Assembly (NCBI GenBank): GCA_900540475.1
Contig: UQGG01000010.1
Location: forward strand, 62,001 to 126,000
DNA from: an uncultured Robinsoniella sp.
GTDB lineage: Bacteria > Bacillota > Clostridia > Lachnospirales > Lachnospiraceae
Reading direction: 5' to 3'
DNA length: 64,000 nt
A program made the position numbers and the translations under genes. Under the pieces are notes generated by a model. It was given only the letters and a program-made list of their open reading frames with translations. It did no database searches and had not been told where the DNA came from. Positions 34,994 to 43,391 of the stretch are shown here, piece after piece. How positions within the stretch are numbered: the stretch's first letter is position 1; each line of letters opens with the position of its first letter.

Positions 34994-36343
34994 TCAAACA
35001 CGCTCCATCCCTCTTGCTGCTATGACATCTCTATACCAAAGTGCACTGTCCTTTAAAATGCGCTTCTGAGCAGCAAAATCCGTATGCACCAGTCCAAAAC
35101 GGTAAGTGTATCCTGCGCTCCACTCCCAGTTATCCAACAGGCTCCAGGCATAATATCCTCTCACATCGGCACCTTCCTCAATCGCTTTGTGAATCCACTT
35201 CAGAAAGCCTTCGATATAGCGGATACGCTGCGTATCATGAATGCTTCCATCCGGCTGTATCTCTTCTTCACAGTTATAAGTACCATTCTCTGTAATATAA
35301 ATCGGTATTCCTATTTTATAGTCCTTCTCTAAAATATTGATTGCGTCATAGACCGCCTTTGGGTAGTATTCACTTCCATTGTCCATGTAGTTGCCGCCTT
35401 TATTTTTTTCCTTTCTATCACACTTCAGTAGATCCGGATCTGCGCAATCCACTACCCTGTTATAACAGTTCAATCCAAAATAATCCAGCGGCTGATGAAT
35501 CAGCTCCATATCCTCTGCTTTCATGATGGGCGTACTGTTGGTCTCCTCCATATATTGAAGCAGTTCCCGGGTATAACACCCACGGAATATGGGATTTAAA
35601 TAAGAGCGGTATGATTTTTCATTTTCTAATTCTGCAATTCTACAATCCTGTGGGTTCTCTCTGCGCAGCGGATGATGATGCCACATATCCACCACAATTC
35701 CTATCTGACTGTCTTTTGCCTGTTCCTGGCGGAAACGCTTAACCCCCTCCCCGTGTGCCATTAGAATATGATGATTTGCCTGTCGCCCCAGGTCTTCTCC
35801 CTTACGTCCTGGTGCAAAGCCTCCCAAACCATATCCAACATAAGTGGCAATTGGCTCATTGATTGTTGCCCACATAGGAATCACATCCTTAAACTCACGA
35901 AACAACAGCGATGCGTATTCACCGTACCAGTTCACGATATCTCTGTTTAACCAGCCTCCTTCTTTTTCCAGTTCATAGGGCAGATCCCAATGATACAAGG
36001 TGGCATTGGGCATTAATCCATGTCTGTACATCCCGTCTACCATGCGTTTGTAAAAATCAAGTCCCTTTTGATTCACACTTCCCTTCCCCTCCGGAAAAAT
36101 CCGGGACCAGGAAAACGAAAACCGGTAAGACTGTATGTTTAGTCTTTCTGCAAGCTTAAAATCATCTTCATAAGTATGATACAGATTGCAGGCGGTATCC
36201 GGGGTCGTTCCATCCGCAATGTTACCGGGAGTCCTGGCAAACACATCCCAGATAGACTTCCCTCTTCCGTCTTCAGACGCCGCCCCTTCCACCTGGGCTG
36301 CACTGGTTGCTGTTCCAAAAATAAAATTCTCTGAAAAATTCAT
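34994..36343 (-). CDS. Family 1 glycoside hydrolase (beta-glucosidase-like)
   Basis: This 449-residue enzyme has the GH1 fold: N-terminal FIFGTATSAAQVEGA, acid/base Glu163 in TINEP, nucleophile Glu352 in ITENG, and YYAWSLLDNWEWSAGYTYRF near the C-terminus. There is no signal peptide, so it acts in the cytoplasm on imported beta-linked glycosides. The phospho-sugar loop that marks 6-phospho-beta-glucosidases is not evident, which fits supply by an ABC transporter rather than a PTS. ATG 36343 has AAGGAGACTATA upstream. The last codons contain GAGCGTGTTTGA, the core of the dispersed repeat, which supplies the stop codon. Confidence 0.92.
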   Translation of the reverse strand: MNFSENFIFGTATSAAQVEGAASEDGRGKSIWDVFARTPGNIADGTTPDTACNLYHTYEDDFKLAERLNIQSYRFSFSWSRIFPEGKGSVNQKGLDFYKRMVDGMYRHGLMPNATLYHWDLPYELEKEGGWLNRDIVNWYGEYASLLFREFKDVIPMWATINEPIATYVGYGLGGFAPGRKGEDLGRQANHHILMAHGEGVKRFRQEQAKDSQIGIVVDMWHHHPLRRENPQDCRIAELENEKSYRSYLNPIFRGCYTRELLQYMEETNSTPIMKAEDMELIHQPLDYFGLNCYNRVVDCADPDLLKCDRKEKNKGGNYMDNGSEYYPKAVYDAINILEKDYKIGIPIYITENGTYNCEEEIQPDGSIHDTQRIRYIEGFLKWIHKAIEEGADVRGYYAWSLLDNWEWSAGYTYRFGLVHTDFAAQKRILKDSALWYRDVIAARGMERV

Positions 36344-36390
36344 TATAGTCTCCTTATCTTTCATTGTTTCTTTGTTCGTTTCCTTGTTAC

Positions 36391-36434
36391 AGAACTGTTT
36401 GAAAATTTATGAAAGCAATTTTCAAACACGTTCT
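36391..36434. repeat. Dispersed repeat as a short inverted repeat in the GH1 leader
   Basis: AGAACTGTTTGAAAATT and AATTTTCAAACACGTTCT face each other across nine bases, with one base missing in the left arm. It lies between the GH1 transcription start region and its start codon, so the mRNA leader would contain this hairpin. Confidence 0.75.
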
Positions 36435-36439
36435 GACTC

Positions 36440-36503
36440 ATTATAGATAGATCTCTTATCAAATAACAAGAAACAAGATTTGTAGAAATCTGCTTAAATA
36501 TTG
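36440..36503 (-). promoter_or_regulatory. GH1 operon promoter and shared activator box
   Basis: On the minus strand TTGTTA (36464-36469), 18 bases, then TATAAT (36440-36445). Immediately upstream are AACAAGAAACAAGATTT (36465-36481) and CTTAAATATTG (36493-36503), with the same order and an 11-base gap as before the LplA gene. The two operons therefore probably answer to the same regulator. Confidence 0.7.
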
Positions 36504-36600
36504 TACGGATACAAAATACCGCCATTACTAGTACTGCAACTAGTTTAGATGTTGCCAAAGATTCAGAATTGTTATATTATGTTAAATATAATGTCTTTCT

Positions 36601-36616
36601 AATAAAACACGCTCTT
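36601..36616. repeat. Dispersed repeat copy before the YesN-like gene
   Basis: AATAAAACACGCTCTT (reverse AAGAGCGTGTTTTATT) lies directly before the ribosome binding site of the regulator at 36633. It shares its core with 25041-25060. Confidence 0.55.
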
Positions 36617-36632
36617 GTTCAAAGGAGAACCT

Positions 36633-38843
36633 ATGAAACATCTTAAAAAACTTACATTTGGCAGAAAAAATACTACCCTGATAAAATACTTTTTATCATA
36701 TTTTATCATTTTAAGTATTTTATTTTTTGGCTTTTTCTTTGCCGTTCGTTCACAGTTAAAAAATATTTATTTTAAAGACTTAAGTAAACAGACCGAAAGA
36801 CGTATCGCCCATATTCAGGAACAATTTGAAAAAGGGCTGTCGGATATTGATCAAATACAGTCTATGCTTACCAAAGATATCAATCTAATCCTCTCCCGTT
36901 ACAAAAATGAAAACTGGTACCGTTATCAGGCGGCGAAACAACTGAATAACTATGCTGTGAGTAACAGCTTTATTAACACAATTGTATATGCGGACCTGCA
37001 AAGTGATTCCATCCTCTCCTCTGGTAAATATGTATGTAAGCAGGATGGAACATACCGGATTTATACCGGTTCACATTACCTGCTCTTTGATTTAAATGCA
37101 TATATGGATGCCATTTCCGGTCAGTTGATATATCTGAGTGATGATACCTCTGAGCTTTTGATTTATCTCCCCAGTAATAATGGGGCAGAGAATTATTCTC
37201 TTTTTTATATCATCAGCACCAAAGAACTGGAAAATATTATGGCAACCGACATCTCCACGGGAATTACCTCCATCTGCCTTACCACTCCTGAAGGCCAGAT
37301 TGTGTCCGGCAGCAACTCAGGCGAGATTCAACCCTATTTGTCAGATCCTGAGAAATTATCCAATGGCGTTTCGCTAAACCGGGAAGAATCCCTTTTTATC
37401 TCCAAACAGATGAACAGCGGATTTTCTTTCCTTGCTCTTTTTTCTAACGCAGCAATCCTGAATCAGGTCAATATTGCATTTCGAAATACCTATATTGTCC
37501 TGCTGTTTCTAGCTTTACTGGGAATGATTTTGATTCTGTGGGCTATGCGCGTTACTTATTGGCCGCTTCATAAGCTTACTACCAAGATGGTGCATACGCT
37601 GCAGCCAAACCAGGGCTATGTGGAGCAGCTGGACAGCGCTTTTACTACTGCACTGTCTGAAAATGAAGAGCTGCAGAACCGGATTGATAAGTACCGGCTT
37701 TCCATGCAGAAGTCCATACTGGATTCTATTGTTACCAATAACGACCACACTGATCTGGATCATTTTCCCGATATTGATCAGTTTTTCAGCATGGAGCCGG
37801 ACAATGATATTTTTGTAATCAAAGTATCCTCTGCCATCCCCAGAAAATCCATCTTCTGGAATGAATATCTGGCATTTTTAGAGGATGCACTGCCCGGTCA
37901 TAATTCCTGCGCGATGCTTGAAGCAGATAAGGACTCGGCTGCATTTTTAGTAAATTATACCGGAATTGAGAAAAACAAGGATGAGGTTCTCCTGTTGCTC
38001 CTATCCGACCTTTATGATGAAACGGGGTGCATGGCTGCCCTCAGCAACAGCACCACATCGCCGCTGGAAATCCCCTCCCTATATGAAAATGCAGTTCGTG
38101 CCAGCAGCTACTGGTCACAATCCCAGGTTATTTCCTATCCGGAAATCCAGGCATCACTTCCGCCGGGAACCAGCCTATCGTACCCTTATAAGCAGCTGGA
38201 CAATCTGAGCAGCTATTTAAATGTTCAGGATTTCCCCAATGCAAGGATGCAGATCACAGAACTCCTGTCTCTGATTGACAAAGCCGCTGATCACGGAAAT
38301 GCTTTCCCGGACTTCTTTGTAAGGTGCGTTTTGATTGATATTCTTACCATCATTATCAATAGCATGAACCGTATGAGCATCAAATTCAAGACATTCAGTG
38401 ATCTGTATTTTGAAACCTTATATTTGTGCCGCAGCTGCCCCTATCAGGAAAAAAGTCTGGAGATTGCGGTGAGCTTGGAAAAGCTGCTGAAAACCTTTGA
38501 AACAGAGCACGAAAATGCAGCTATACATACCACACAGATCCGGCAGATCATACATGATAATTATGCCTCACCCGACTTCTCCATCTCCACCCTGGCTGAT
38601 ACCTTTCATGTAAGTATTGCTTATATAAGTTATCTGTTTAAGAAAAAGTTTGATCAGAATTTCTCTGATTATTTATGGAAAATCCGCCTGGAAAAAGCAA
38701 AAGAGCTGCTGATGGATACCGATATGTCCATTGATGATATCAGTATCTCAGTGGGGTATGTGAACACCTCCAGTTTTCGCCGTAAGTTCAAACAGGAAAC
38801 TGGATTTACACCATCCAGCTTTCGGAAACAGGATATTCATTAG
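36633..38843 (+). CDS. Membrane-bound AraC-type regulator (YesN-like, one-component)
   Basis: This 736-residue protein has TM1 (about 18-40), an extracellular sensor domain of about 230 residues, TM2 (about 283-308, IVLLFLALLGMILILWAM), a cytoplasmic middle region and a C-terminal AraC domain (STLADTFHVSIAYISYLF and MSIDDISISVGYVNTSS). It lacks receiver and kinase domains, so it joins sensing and DNA binding in one chain. It is divergent from the GH1-UroD operon and near the LplA operon; both carry the same upstream box. ATG 36633 has AAAGGAG five bases upstream. Confidence 0.9.
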   Translation: MKHLKKLTFGRKNTTLIKYFLSYFIILSILFFGFFFAVRSQLKNIYFKDLSKQTERRIAHIQEQFEKGLSDIDQIQSMLTKDINLILSRYKNENWYRYQAAKQLNNYAVSNSFINTIVYADLQSDSILSSGKYVCKQDGTYRIYTGSHYLLFDLNAYMDAISGQLIYLSDDTSELLIYLPSNNGAENYSLFYIISTKELENIMATDISTGITSICLTTPEGQIVSGSNSGEIQPYLSDPEKLSNGVSLNREESLFISKQMNSGFSFLALFSNAAILNQVNIAFRNTYIVLLFLALLGMILILWAMRVTYWPLHKLTTKMVHTLQPNQGYVEQLDSAFTTALSENEELQNRIDKYRLSMQKSILDSIVTNNDHTDLDHFPDIDQFFSMEPDNDIFVIKVSSAIPRKSIFWNEYLAFLEDALPGHNSCAMLEADKDSAAFLVNYTGIEKNKDEVLLLLLSDLYDETGCMAALSNSTTSPLEIPSLYENAVRASSYWSQSQVISYPEIQASLPPGTSLSYPYKQLDNLSSYLNVQDFPNARMQITELLSLIDKAADHGNAFPDFFVRCVLIDILTIIINSMNRMSIKFKTFSDLYFETLYLCRSCPYQEKSLEIAVSLEKLLKTFETEHENAAIHTTQIRQIIHDNYASPDFSISTLADTFHVSIAYISYLFKKKFDQNFSDYLWKIRLEKAKELLMDTDMSIDDISISVGYVNTSSFRRKFKQETGFTPSSFRKQDIH

Positions 38844-38912
38844 GCAATCAGAGCGTGTTTGGAAATTGATTGCCTAAATATGCACACCCACCGCCCACTT
38901 GGCGTGGAAAAT
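38841..38912. repeat. Dispersed repeat inside an inverted repeat after the regulator gene
   Basis: Perfect arms TAGGCAATCA (38841-38850, including the TAG stop) and TGATTGCCTA (38867-38876) enclose the core GAGCGTGTTTGG. The next 36 bases (TGCACACC...CCACTTGGCGTGG) resemble the middle of the longer repeat at 46694-47012. Confidence 0.65.
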
Positions 38913-38926
38913 TCCCCGATAATAGA

Positions 38927-38973
38927 AAAGCGGCAGCATCAACAGCGATCTGACACTGTGTGCTGCCACTTTA
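38927..38973. terminator. Terminator between the regulator and GH106 genes
   Basis: AAAGCGGCAGCA pairs with TGCTGCCACTTT (one mismatch), with inner AACAGCG/CACTGT pairing. T-rich sequence is found on both sides, so it can serve both convergent genes. Confidence 0.72.
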
Positions 38974-39021
38974 TTACTGTATTACTTTATGACTATATTA
39001 CTTTATTAAATTTGTTACTTT
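38973..39021. repeat. 16-bp tandem repeat after the GH106 stop
   Basis: On the minus strand three units starting AAAGTAA (17, 16 and 16 bases) directly follow the TAG stop, for example AAAGTAATATAGTCAT and AAAGTAATACAGTAAT. The position and period recall the array after the permease at 10157. Confidence 0.7.
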
Positions 39022-42000
39022 CTAATTGCGTATAACCGGTTTTGTCAGTAATCCCTGCTCATAAAGCACATAGTCGTCCTGCCACTCTTTTCCTTCTGTC
39101 AGGAAATTGGCTGGTCCGTAAGCATAAGCCACTTTTGGAATCTGATGAAACGGTCCAAAGGTGTTCCGTCTGGTGAGCACCACCTGAATCCCACGCAGAT
39201 CTTCCACCACGGCACTATGAGGCTGAAACGCAAGAATCACCTCTTCTTTTCCGATCAGTTTCACCAGCGCCCCGCCGAATTGTTCCACACTCACACTTAC
39301 TTTTTTATCTTTACATCCATCCACATGATAAATCACGCTGCCTGAATAAAAAGGAAGTCCCTGAGTTGATATATCTCCGATGGATAGTTTCTGGGGCAGC
39401 TTTCCCAGCGTTGGTCTGCCGTCATTGATCTCCACTCCAAAGTTTCCGGTCAGGTAAACAGACTCCAGTCCGCAGGTCTTATAATAATCCATAATCAGAG
39501 TTACGGTATTGTGCCCTTCTTTCCATACTTCATCCGGTATCGGAATCCTTTCAAAACAAATATCAATCCACTTTCCATTACTGACTGCCGGCACGTTCTT
39601 TCCATTTACAATTATCCCGCAAATATGTTCTAAATCCTCTGCTACAAGCTGAACGCCTGTGGGAAGTACCGAAATCTCCACGCTATACTCAGCATTAAGC
39701 TGGGTCAGCAGTTCTTTATCACCGCCTCTGAATTTCACTTCATACCATGGCTGGAGCATTTCACCTCCACGAAAGGGAATCTGATAGTAATCCCGCAGTG
39801 CCCGGTCTGCTTTCAGAACTTCCTGCTCCGGTAATTTTAAACCTGCTTCATTTTGTACTGTTACCATATCCAGCACACAGATATTTTCCTCACTGAGCGT
39901 ATAAGTAAAGGCTTCCGGAAGGGGCATCTCCTTTGTGCCACTCCAGTCCTCCCCGTCAGGCAGGTTCCGCAGGGTATCCGAAATCAGATAAAGCCGTTCT
40001 CCCCCTGCCTCCAGATTAATTGTCATTTCTATATTACCATCCATTTTCTTATATAAGGGTTTTGTGATTTTCCCGTCACGGGCATTCCACAGTTCTGCAT
40101 AATCTCCGCTGCCAAGGTTTACGGTTACATTGTCATATCCATTCTTTCTGTCGGTATTTAGCAACATAACGACCCTTCCGCCCTCAACTGTCACACTCCT
40201 TGCGTAAATCATAGGACTCCCCTGAGAGCGAACCTCTATCTCCTGTCCATTTCTGCAGGCGTCCGCAATTGCGCTCTCTTCATAAGGAATGATATCCGCC
40301 TCTTCAGCCAGCAGTCTTATTTCATCTGATTTCTCTGCATCCATATATGCCGGAATATCGCCCGCAAAAATGACGCTTCCTCCTTGCCTTACCAGCTCTT
40401 TTAAAAGTTCCACAGTAGTTCCCCTCAGGGTATCTGCACCGGCTGCCAAAACCTTTGTATAAGCACAGGCTCCCACATACAGAATGCCGTTTTCCACACG
40501 TCCATGGCGTGCCATGATATCTTCTTCACCGTAGTCAAAGTCAATCCGGTTATCCGTTAAGGCATGGAATACTTCCGCATATTGTCTTTCCAGCCGTTCA
40601 ATCTGTGTATCTGCTGCACTCAGTCCATCAAACGCCCCGCTGTATGCACGTGCCCAAACACTTTCTATGGGATTGATCACCAGCAGCCCGCATTCCGGCT
40701 TTCCGTCATGTAAAACCGCATGTATTCTGGAATAATAATCTTCCACATAATGATAATCAGTATACCAGGAGGATTGATGGAAAATACTTGCCGGATAATC
40801 CCGCTTTGCCTCTCCCTTCATGGTATACCAGGATAGATGCGGACATCTTAAATTAATACCGAAAAGCGCCTGCCAGTCCCCAATATTCTTATAGGACTGA
40901 AAGTTGGTCTGCCATCCTGTACATCCGTACAACTCAGACAATACCCATTCTTTTTCCAGCTGTCTTGCCACTGAATCAATCTGCTTTGCCACCCAATAAC
41001 ACTGCGTATGCTCTGCCAGAAGATCAATACCCGGGTATTCCATATATTCATAAAAGCGCATCAAAGACCCCTGCATGACAGATTGAGCACAAAGAGAATC
41101 CTCATGCAGGACATGCCCCGTAAAAATCAAGTTATGTTCCTTACACCAGCTGTAGACAGGTATTGCAAAGTTTTCCAAAAAAAGCTGCTGACACAATTCA
41201 AAGTAGTCCCGTTTGACCTTCGAAAGCTCCCCTGGTTTTTTCCGTAAAAATAGTTCCGGCAGATTATCCAGGATACTATATCCAAAACGTTTTTCAAATT
41301 CGTCAAACATCCCCGGCGTATATGGAGCCGCATTGACTTCCCCTTCTGCAAAGTCGGTAAAACAGCCTCCCCGATGGGGTTCATCCGTAAAGATGCCCTG
41401 GATTTCCACTCCGAATTTATCATCGCTTTTTTCATTGTATTTTTCGTGAGTCACCTCAATGTAGCGCTGCACCGCCTCTTTGTTCATAGTATCCAGATAG
41501 CAGTAACCATTGTAGTTATCATTACACGCTGAGTATCTCAGCCGGAAGACAACAGCCGTTTCTTCGCTTAAGAGAGATTCCCCCTCTTTTAGCAAGCGCT
41601 TAGCAGAAAAAATACCATCTTTTAACCTACACGCAAACACCGCTGCGATAGATTTATCCCATTGTAGTTCTTCCAACTCCTCCTCACCTATACACAGCAT
41701 TTCCATGAACATGGCACGGTATTTCTCTTCTTTTGTAACCATTCCTCCGGCACTGCCTGATGGCCACCTGTCCTCATCGTACAGCCAGGATTCCATTCCT
41801 TTCCGGTCGCCATACTCTGCACATTTGTTGATTAATGTAAACCATTCTTCCCCCAGATACTCTGTCTCAAGCCCTGTACGGGAGTGCATGAAATAGCCTC
41901 CAAACCCCATTTCCTTAATAATGTCAATCTGCCGCAGCAGCTCTTGCTCCTCCAGCTTTCCATTCCATGACCAAAATGGCTTGCCCCGATATTCCCTTGT

Positions 42001-42039
42001 TGGATTCTGAAACAACTCCTGACGTTTCTCTAAATTCAT
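39022..42039 (-). CDS. GH106-like glycoside hydrolase (putative alpha-L-rhamnosidase family)
   Basis: This 1005-residue protein resembles GH106: FWSWNGKLEEQELLRQIDII, MGFGGYFMHSRTGLETEYLG, WLYDEDRWPSGSAGG, GIFTDEPHRGGCF and an HLSWYTMKG segment, followed by a C-terminal beta-sandwich with a GKWIDI patch. GH106 covers alpha-L-rhamnosidases, some acting on pectin. No signal peptide is present, so the enzyme is cytoplasmic and should act on imported oligosaccharides. ATG 42039 has GGAGG ten bases upstream. It is divergent from an AraC gene that is the likely regulator. Substrate assignment rests on family similarity only. Confidence 0.8.
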   Translation of the reverse strand: MNLEKRQELFQNPTREYRGKPFWSWNGKLEEQELLRQIDIIKEMGFGGYFMHSRTGLETEYLGEEWFTLINKCAEYGDRKGMESWLYDEDRWPSGSAGGMVTKEEKYRAMFMEMLCIGEEELEELQWDKSIAAVFACRLKDGIFSAKRLLKEGESLLSEETAVVFRLRYSACNDNYNGYCYLDTMNKEAVQRYIEVTHEKYNEKSDDKFGVEIQGIFTDEPHRGGCFTDFAEGEVNAAPYTPGMFDEFEKRFGYSILDNLPELFLRKKPGELSKVKRDYFELCQQLFLENFAIPVYSWCKEHNLIFTGHVLHEDSLCAQSVMQGSLMRFYEYMEYPGIDLLAEHTQCYWVAKQIDSVARQLEKEWVLSELYGCTGWQTNFQSYKNIGDWQALFGINLRCPHLSWYTMKGEAKRDYPASIFHQSSWYTDYHYVEDYYSRIHAVLHDGKPECGLLVINPIESVWARAYSGAFDGLSAADTQIERLERQYAEVFHALTDNRIDFDYGEEDIMARHGRVENGILYVGACAYTKVLAAGADTLRGTTVELLKELVRQGGSVIFAGDIPAYMDAEKSDEIRLLAEEADIIPYEESAIADACRNGQEIEVRSQGSPMIYARSVTVEGGRVVMLLNTDRKNGYDNVTVNLGSGDYAELWNARDGKITKPLYKKMDGNIEMTINLEAGGERLYLISDTLRNLPDGEDWSGTKEMPLPEAFTYTLSEENICVLDMVTVQNEAGLKLPEQEVLKADRALRDYYQIPFRGGEMLQPWYEVKFRGGDKELLTQLNAEYSVEISVLPTGVQLVAEDLEHICGIIVNGKNVPAVSNGKWIDICFERIPIPDEVWKEGHNTVTLIMDYYKTCGLESVYLTGNFGVEINDGRPTLGKLPQKLSIGDISTQGLPFYSGSVIYHVDGCKDKKVSVSVEQFGGALVKLIGKEEVILAFQPHSAVVEDLRGIQVVLTRRNTFGPFHQIPKVAYAYGPANFLTEGKEWQDDYVLYEQGLLTKPVIRN

Positions 42040-42080
42040 TGTGATGATTCCTCCTGTTCCTCTGTCCGGTTGATATCCGG

Positions 42081-42108
42081 TTGACAATTTGCGGTTTGTT
42101 TATATAAT
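42081..42108 (+). promoter_or_regulatory. Promoter of the AraC gene at 42160
   Basis: A perfect TTGACA (42081-42086) is followed after 16 bases by a perfect TATAAT (42103-42108), 52 bases before the start codon. A near-direct repeat, CCGGTTGATAT and CCGGTTGACAA, overlaps the -35 and may bind a regulator. Confidence 0.7.
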
Positions 42109-42159
42109 GACTATAGAGGTATCTTATAAAAACGACCTGCTATAATGAAAGGATTTACC

Positions 42160-43062
42160 ATGGATATACCAAATCTTACTCCTGAGCTTGTTTTTCCCAA
42201 AAAAGAACTTTCTTTTTTTATAGAAAAGTATTACCATACCGAATTCTCAGATTTGAAAGTACATACCCACGATTTTATTGAAATTGCATATGTCTGCGAT
42301 GGGAAAGGTTTCCACTTGTATAACGGCATTACCTATCCCGTAAGCAAGGGAGAGCTCTATATTATAAATTCCCAGACTGCCCACTGCTTCTATCCTACGG
42401 ACAGGGCGAATTCAGAGCATTTAGTTGTATACAACCTGGCGTTTCTTCCCCAGTTTATTTCGGATATCAATATAAGCCTTCCGCTTCTGACAGAGCTTAC
42501 AGACATCATGCTCTACAAATCCCTCTATGCAGAAGAAATCATATATACGCCCGATCTTCGCCTTCAGGGTGCCATGCGCACGGAAATCGAACAGCTCTAT
42601 GACAAAATATATCTGGAATTTACTACCGAGGGAATCAATTACATCCAAATATTAAAGCTTTCCCTCTGCGAACTGCTATTGAAAATCCATCGCTTCTATA
42701 AAATGAAAACCACCCCCGCAAGCACACCGGAAAACCGCTATCTACACCAGCTGATTCCAGACTGCATCGAATACTTAAAGATGCATTATTCCCAGAAAAT
42801 TACAATCAGTGAGCTTTCCGGTATCTTCTTTTTAAGTAAAAGCTACCTGTCAAGCCTTTTTAAACAGGCGACCGGATCCGGTATAGTTGAATATTTGCAG
42901 CACATCCGTATTGAGAAAGCATGTGAGCTGCTTTTAGATTCCAGCCTCTCTATTACGGAAATCAGTAATCAGGTAGGTTACTCTGACTACCGGTTTTTTA
43001 ATAAATCCTTTAAAAAAATTACCGGGAAAACTGCAAACGATTATCGGAAGAGTTTACAATAA
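42160..43062 (+). CDS. AraC family transcriptional regulator
   Basis: This 300-residue protein has an N-terminal cupin (VHTHDFIEIAYVCDGKGFHL, then GELYIINSQTAHCF) and two helix-turn-helix units (TISELSGIFFLSKSYLSSLF and ITEISNQVGYSDYRFFNKSF). It lies divergently from the GH106-like gene and probably controls it. ATG at 42160 follows AAAGGATTTACC; the earlier ATG at 42145 is part of the ribosome binding region. A strong terminator follows at 43194. Confidence 0.88.
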   Translation: MDIPNLTPELVFPKKELSFFIEKYYHTEFSDLKVHTHDFIEIAYVCDGKGFHLYNGITYPVSKGELYIINSQTAHCFYPTDRANSEHLVVYNLAFLPQFISDINISLPLLTELTDIMLYKSLYAEEIIYTPDLRLQGAMRTEIEQLYDKIYLEFTTEGINYIQILKLSLCELLLKIHRFYKMKTTPASTPENRYLHQLIPDCIEYLKMHYSQKITISELSGIFFLSKSYLSSLFKQATGSGIVEYLQHIRIEKACELLLDSSLSITEISNQVGYSDYRFFNKSFKKITGKTANDYRKSLQ

Positions 43063-43193
43063 TCTCGGATTCCAGCTTCAGCTTCCTGTTATGGATTCCT
43101 ATTGAATTTCTGCTATTAATTTACCTCATTTTTTTATCTGTTCCTATGCACTTTCGTCTGATAGTTGTAGGCAATTCTACTTTTATTTTACAG

Positions 43194-43237
43194 AAAAGAA
43201 GCCCAAAACTAATATTGTAGTTTCCGGCTTCTTTTTT
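43194..43237 (+). terminator. Terminator after AraC (132 bases past the stop)
   Basis: AAAAGAAGCC and GGCTTCTTTT, extended by AAAACTA/TAGTTT, form a stem followed by six T on the plus strand. The 43063-43193 stretch before it shows no gene. Confidence 0.82.
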
Positions 43238-43254
43238 ATTAATTCTCTGTTCTT

Positions 43255-43390
43255 GAACATGTTTTAAAATTGCTTTTTGGCAGTTGTGCATCACAATTTG
43301 TGGGAGATTTATCCCGGATGCGGGACGCGTAGCGGGCTACGTAACCTTAATCTGGGGCAAATATGCCGCAAAGTGGGGCGTGACTGCTCT
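43255..43390. repeat. Dispersed repeat, long hairpin form A
   Basis: An imperfect inverted repeat runs from about 43280 to 43387, centred on the tip CGTAGCGGGCTACG (43328-43341). Its left flank (from GTTTTAAAATTGC through TGTGCATCA and GGGAGATT) aligns closely with the reverse complement of the right arm at 46955-47012. It abuts the UroD protein D stop codon. Confidence 0.75.
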
Positions 43391-43391
43391 T

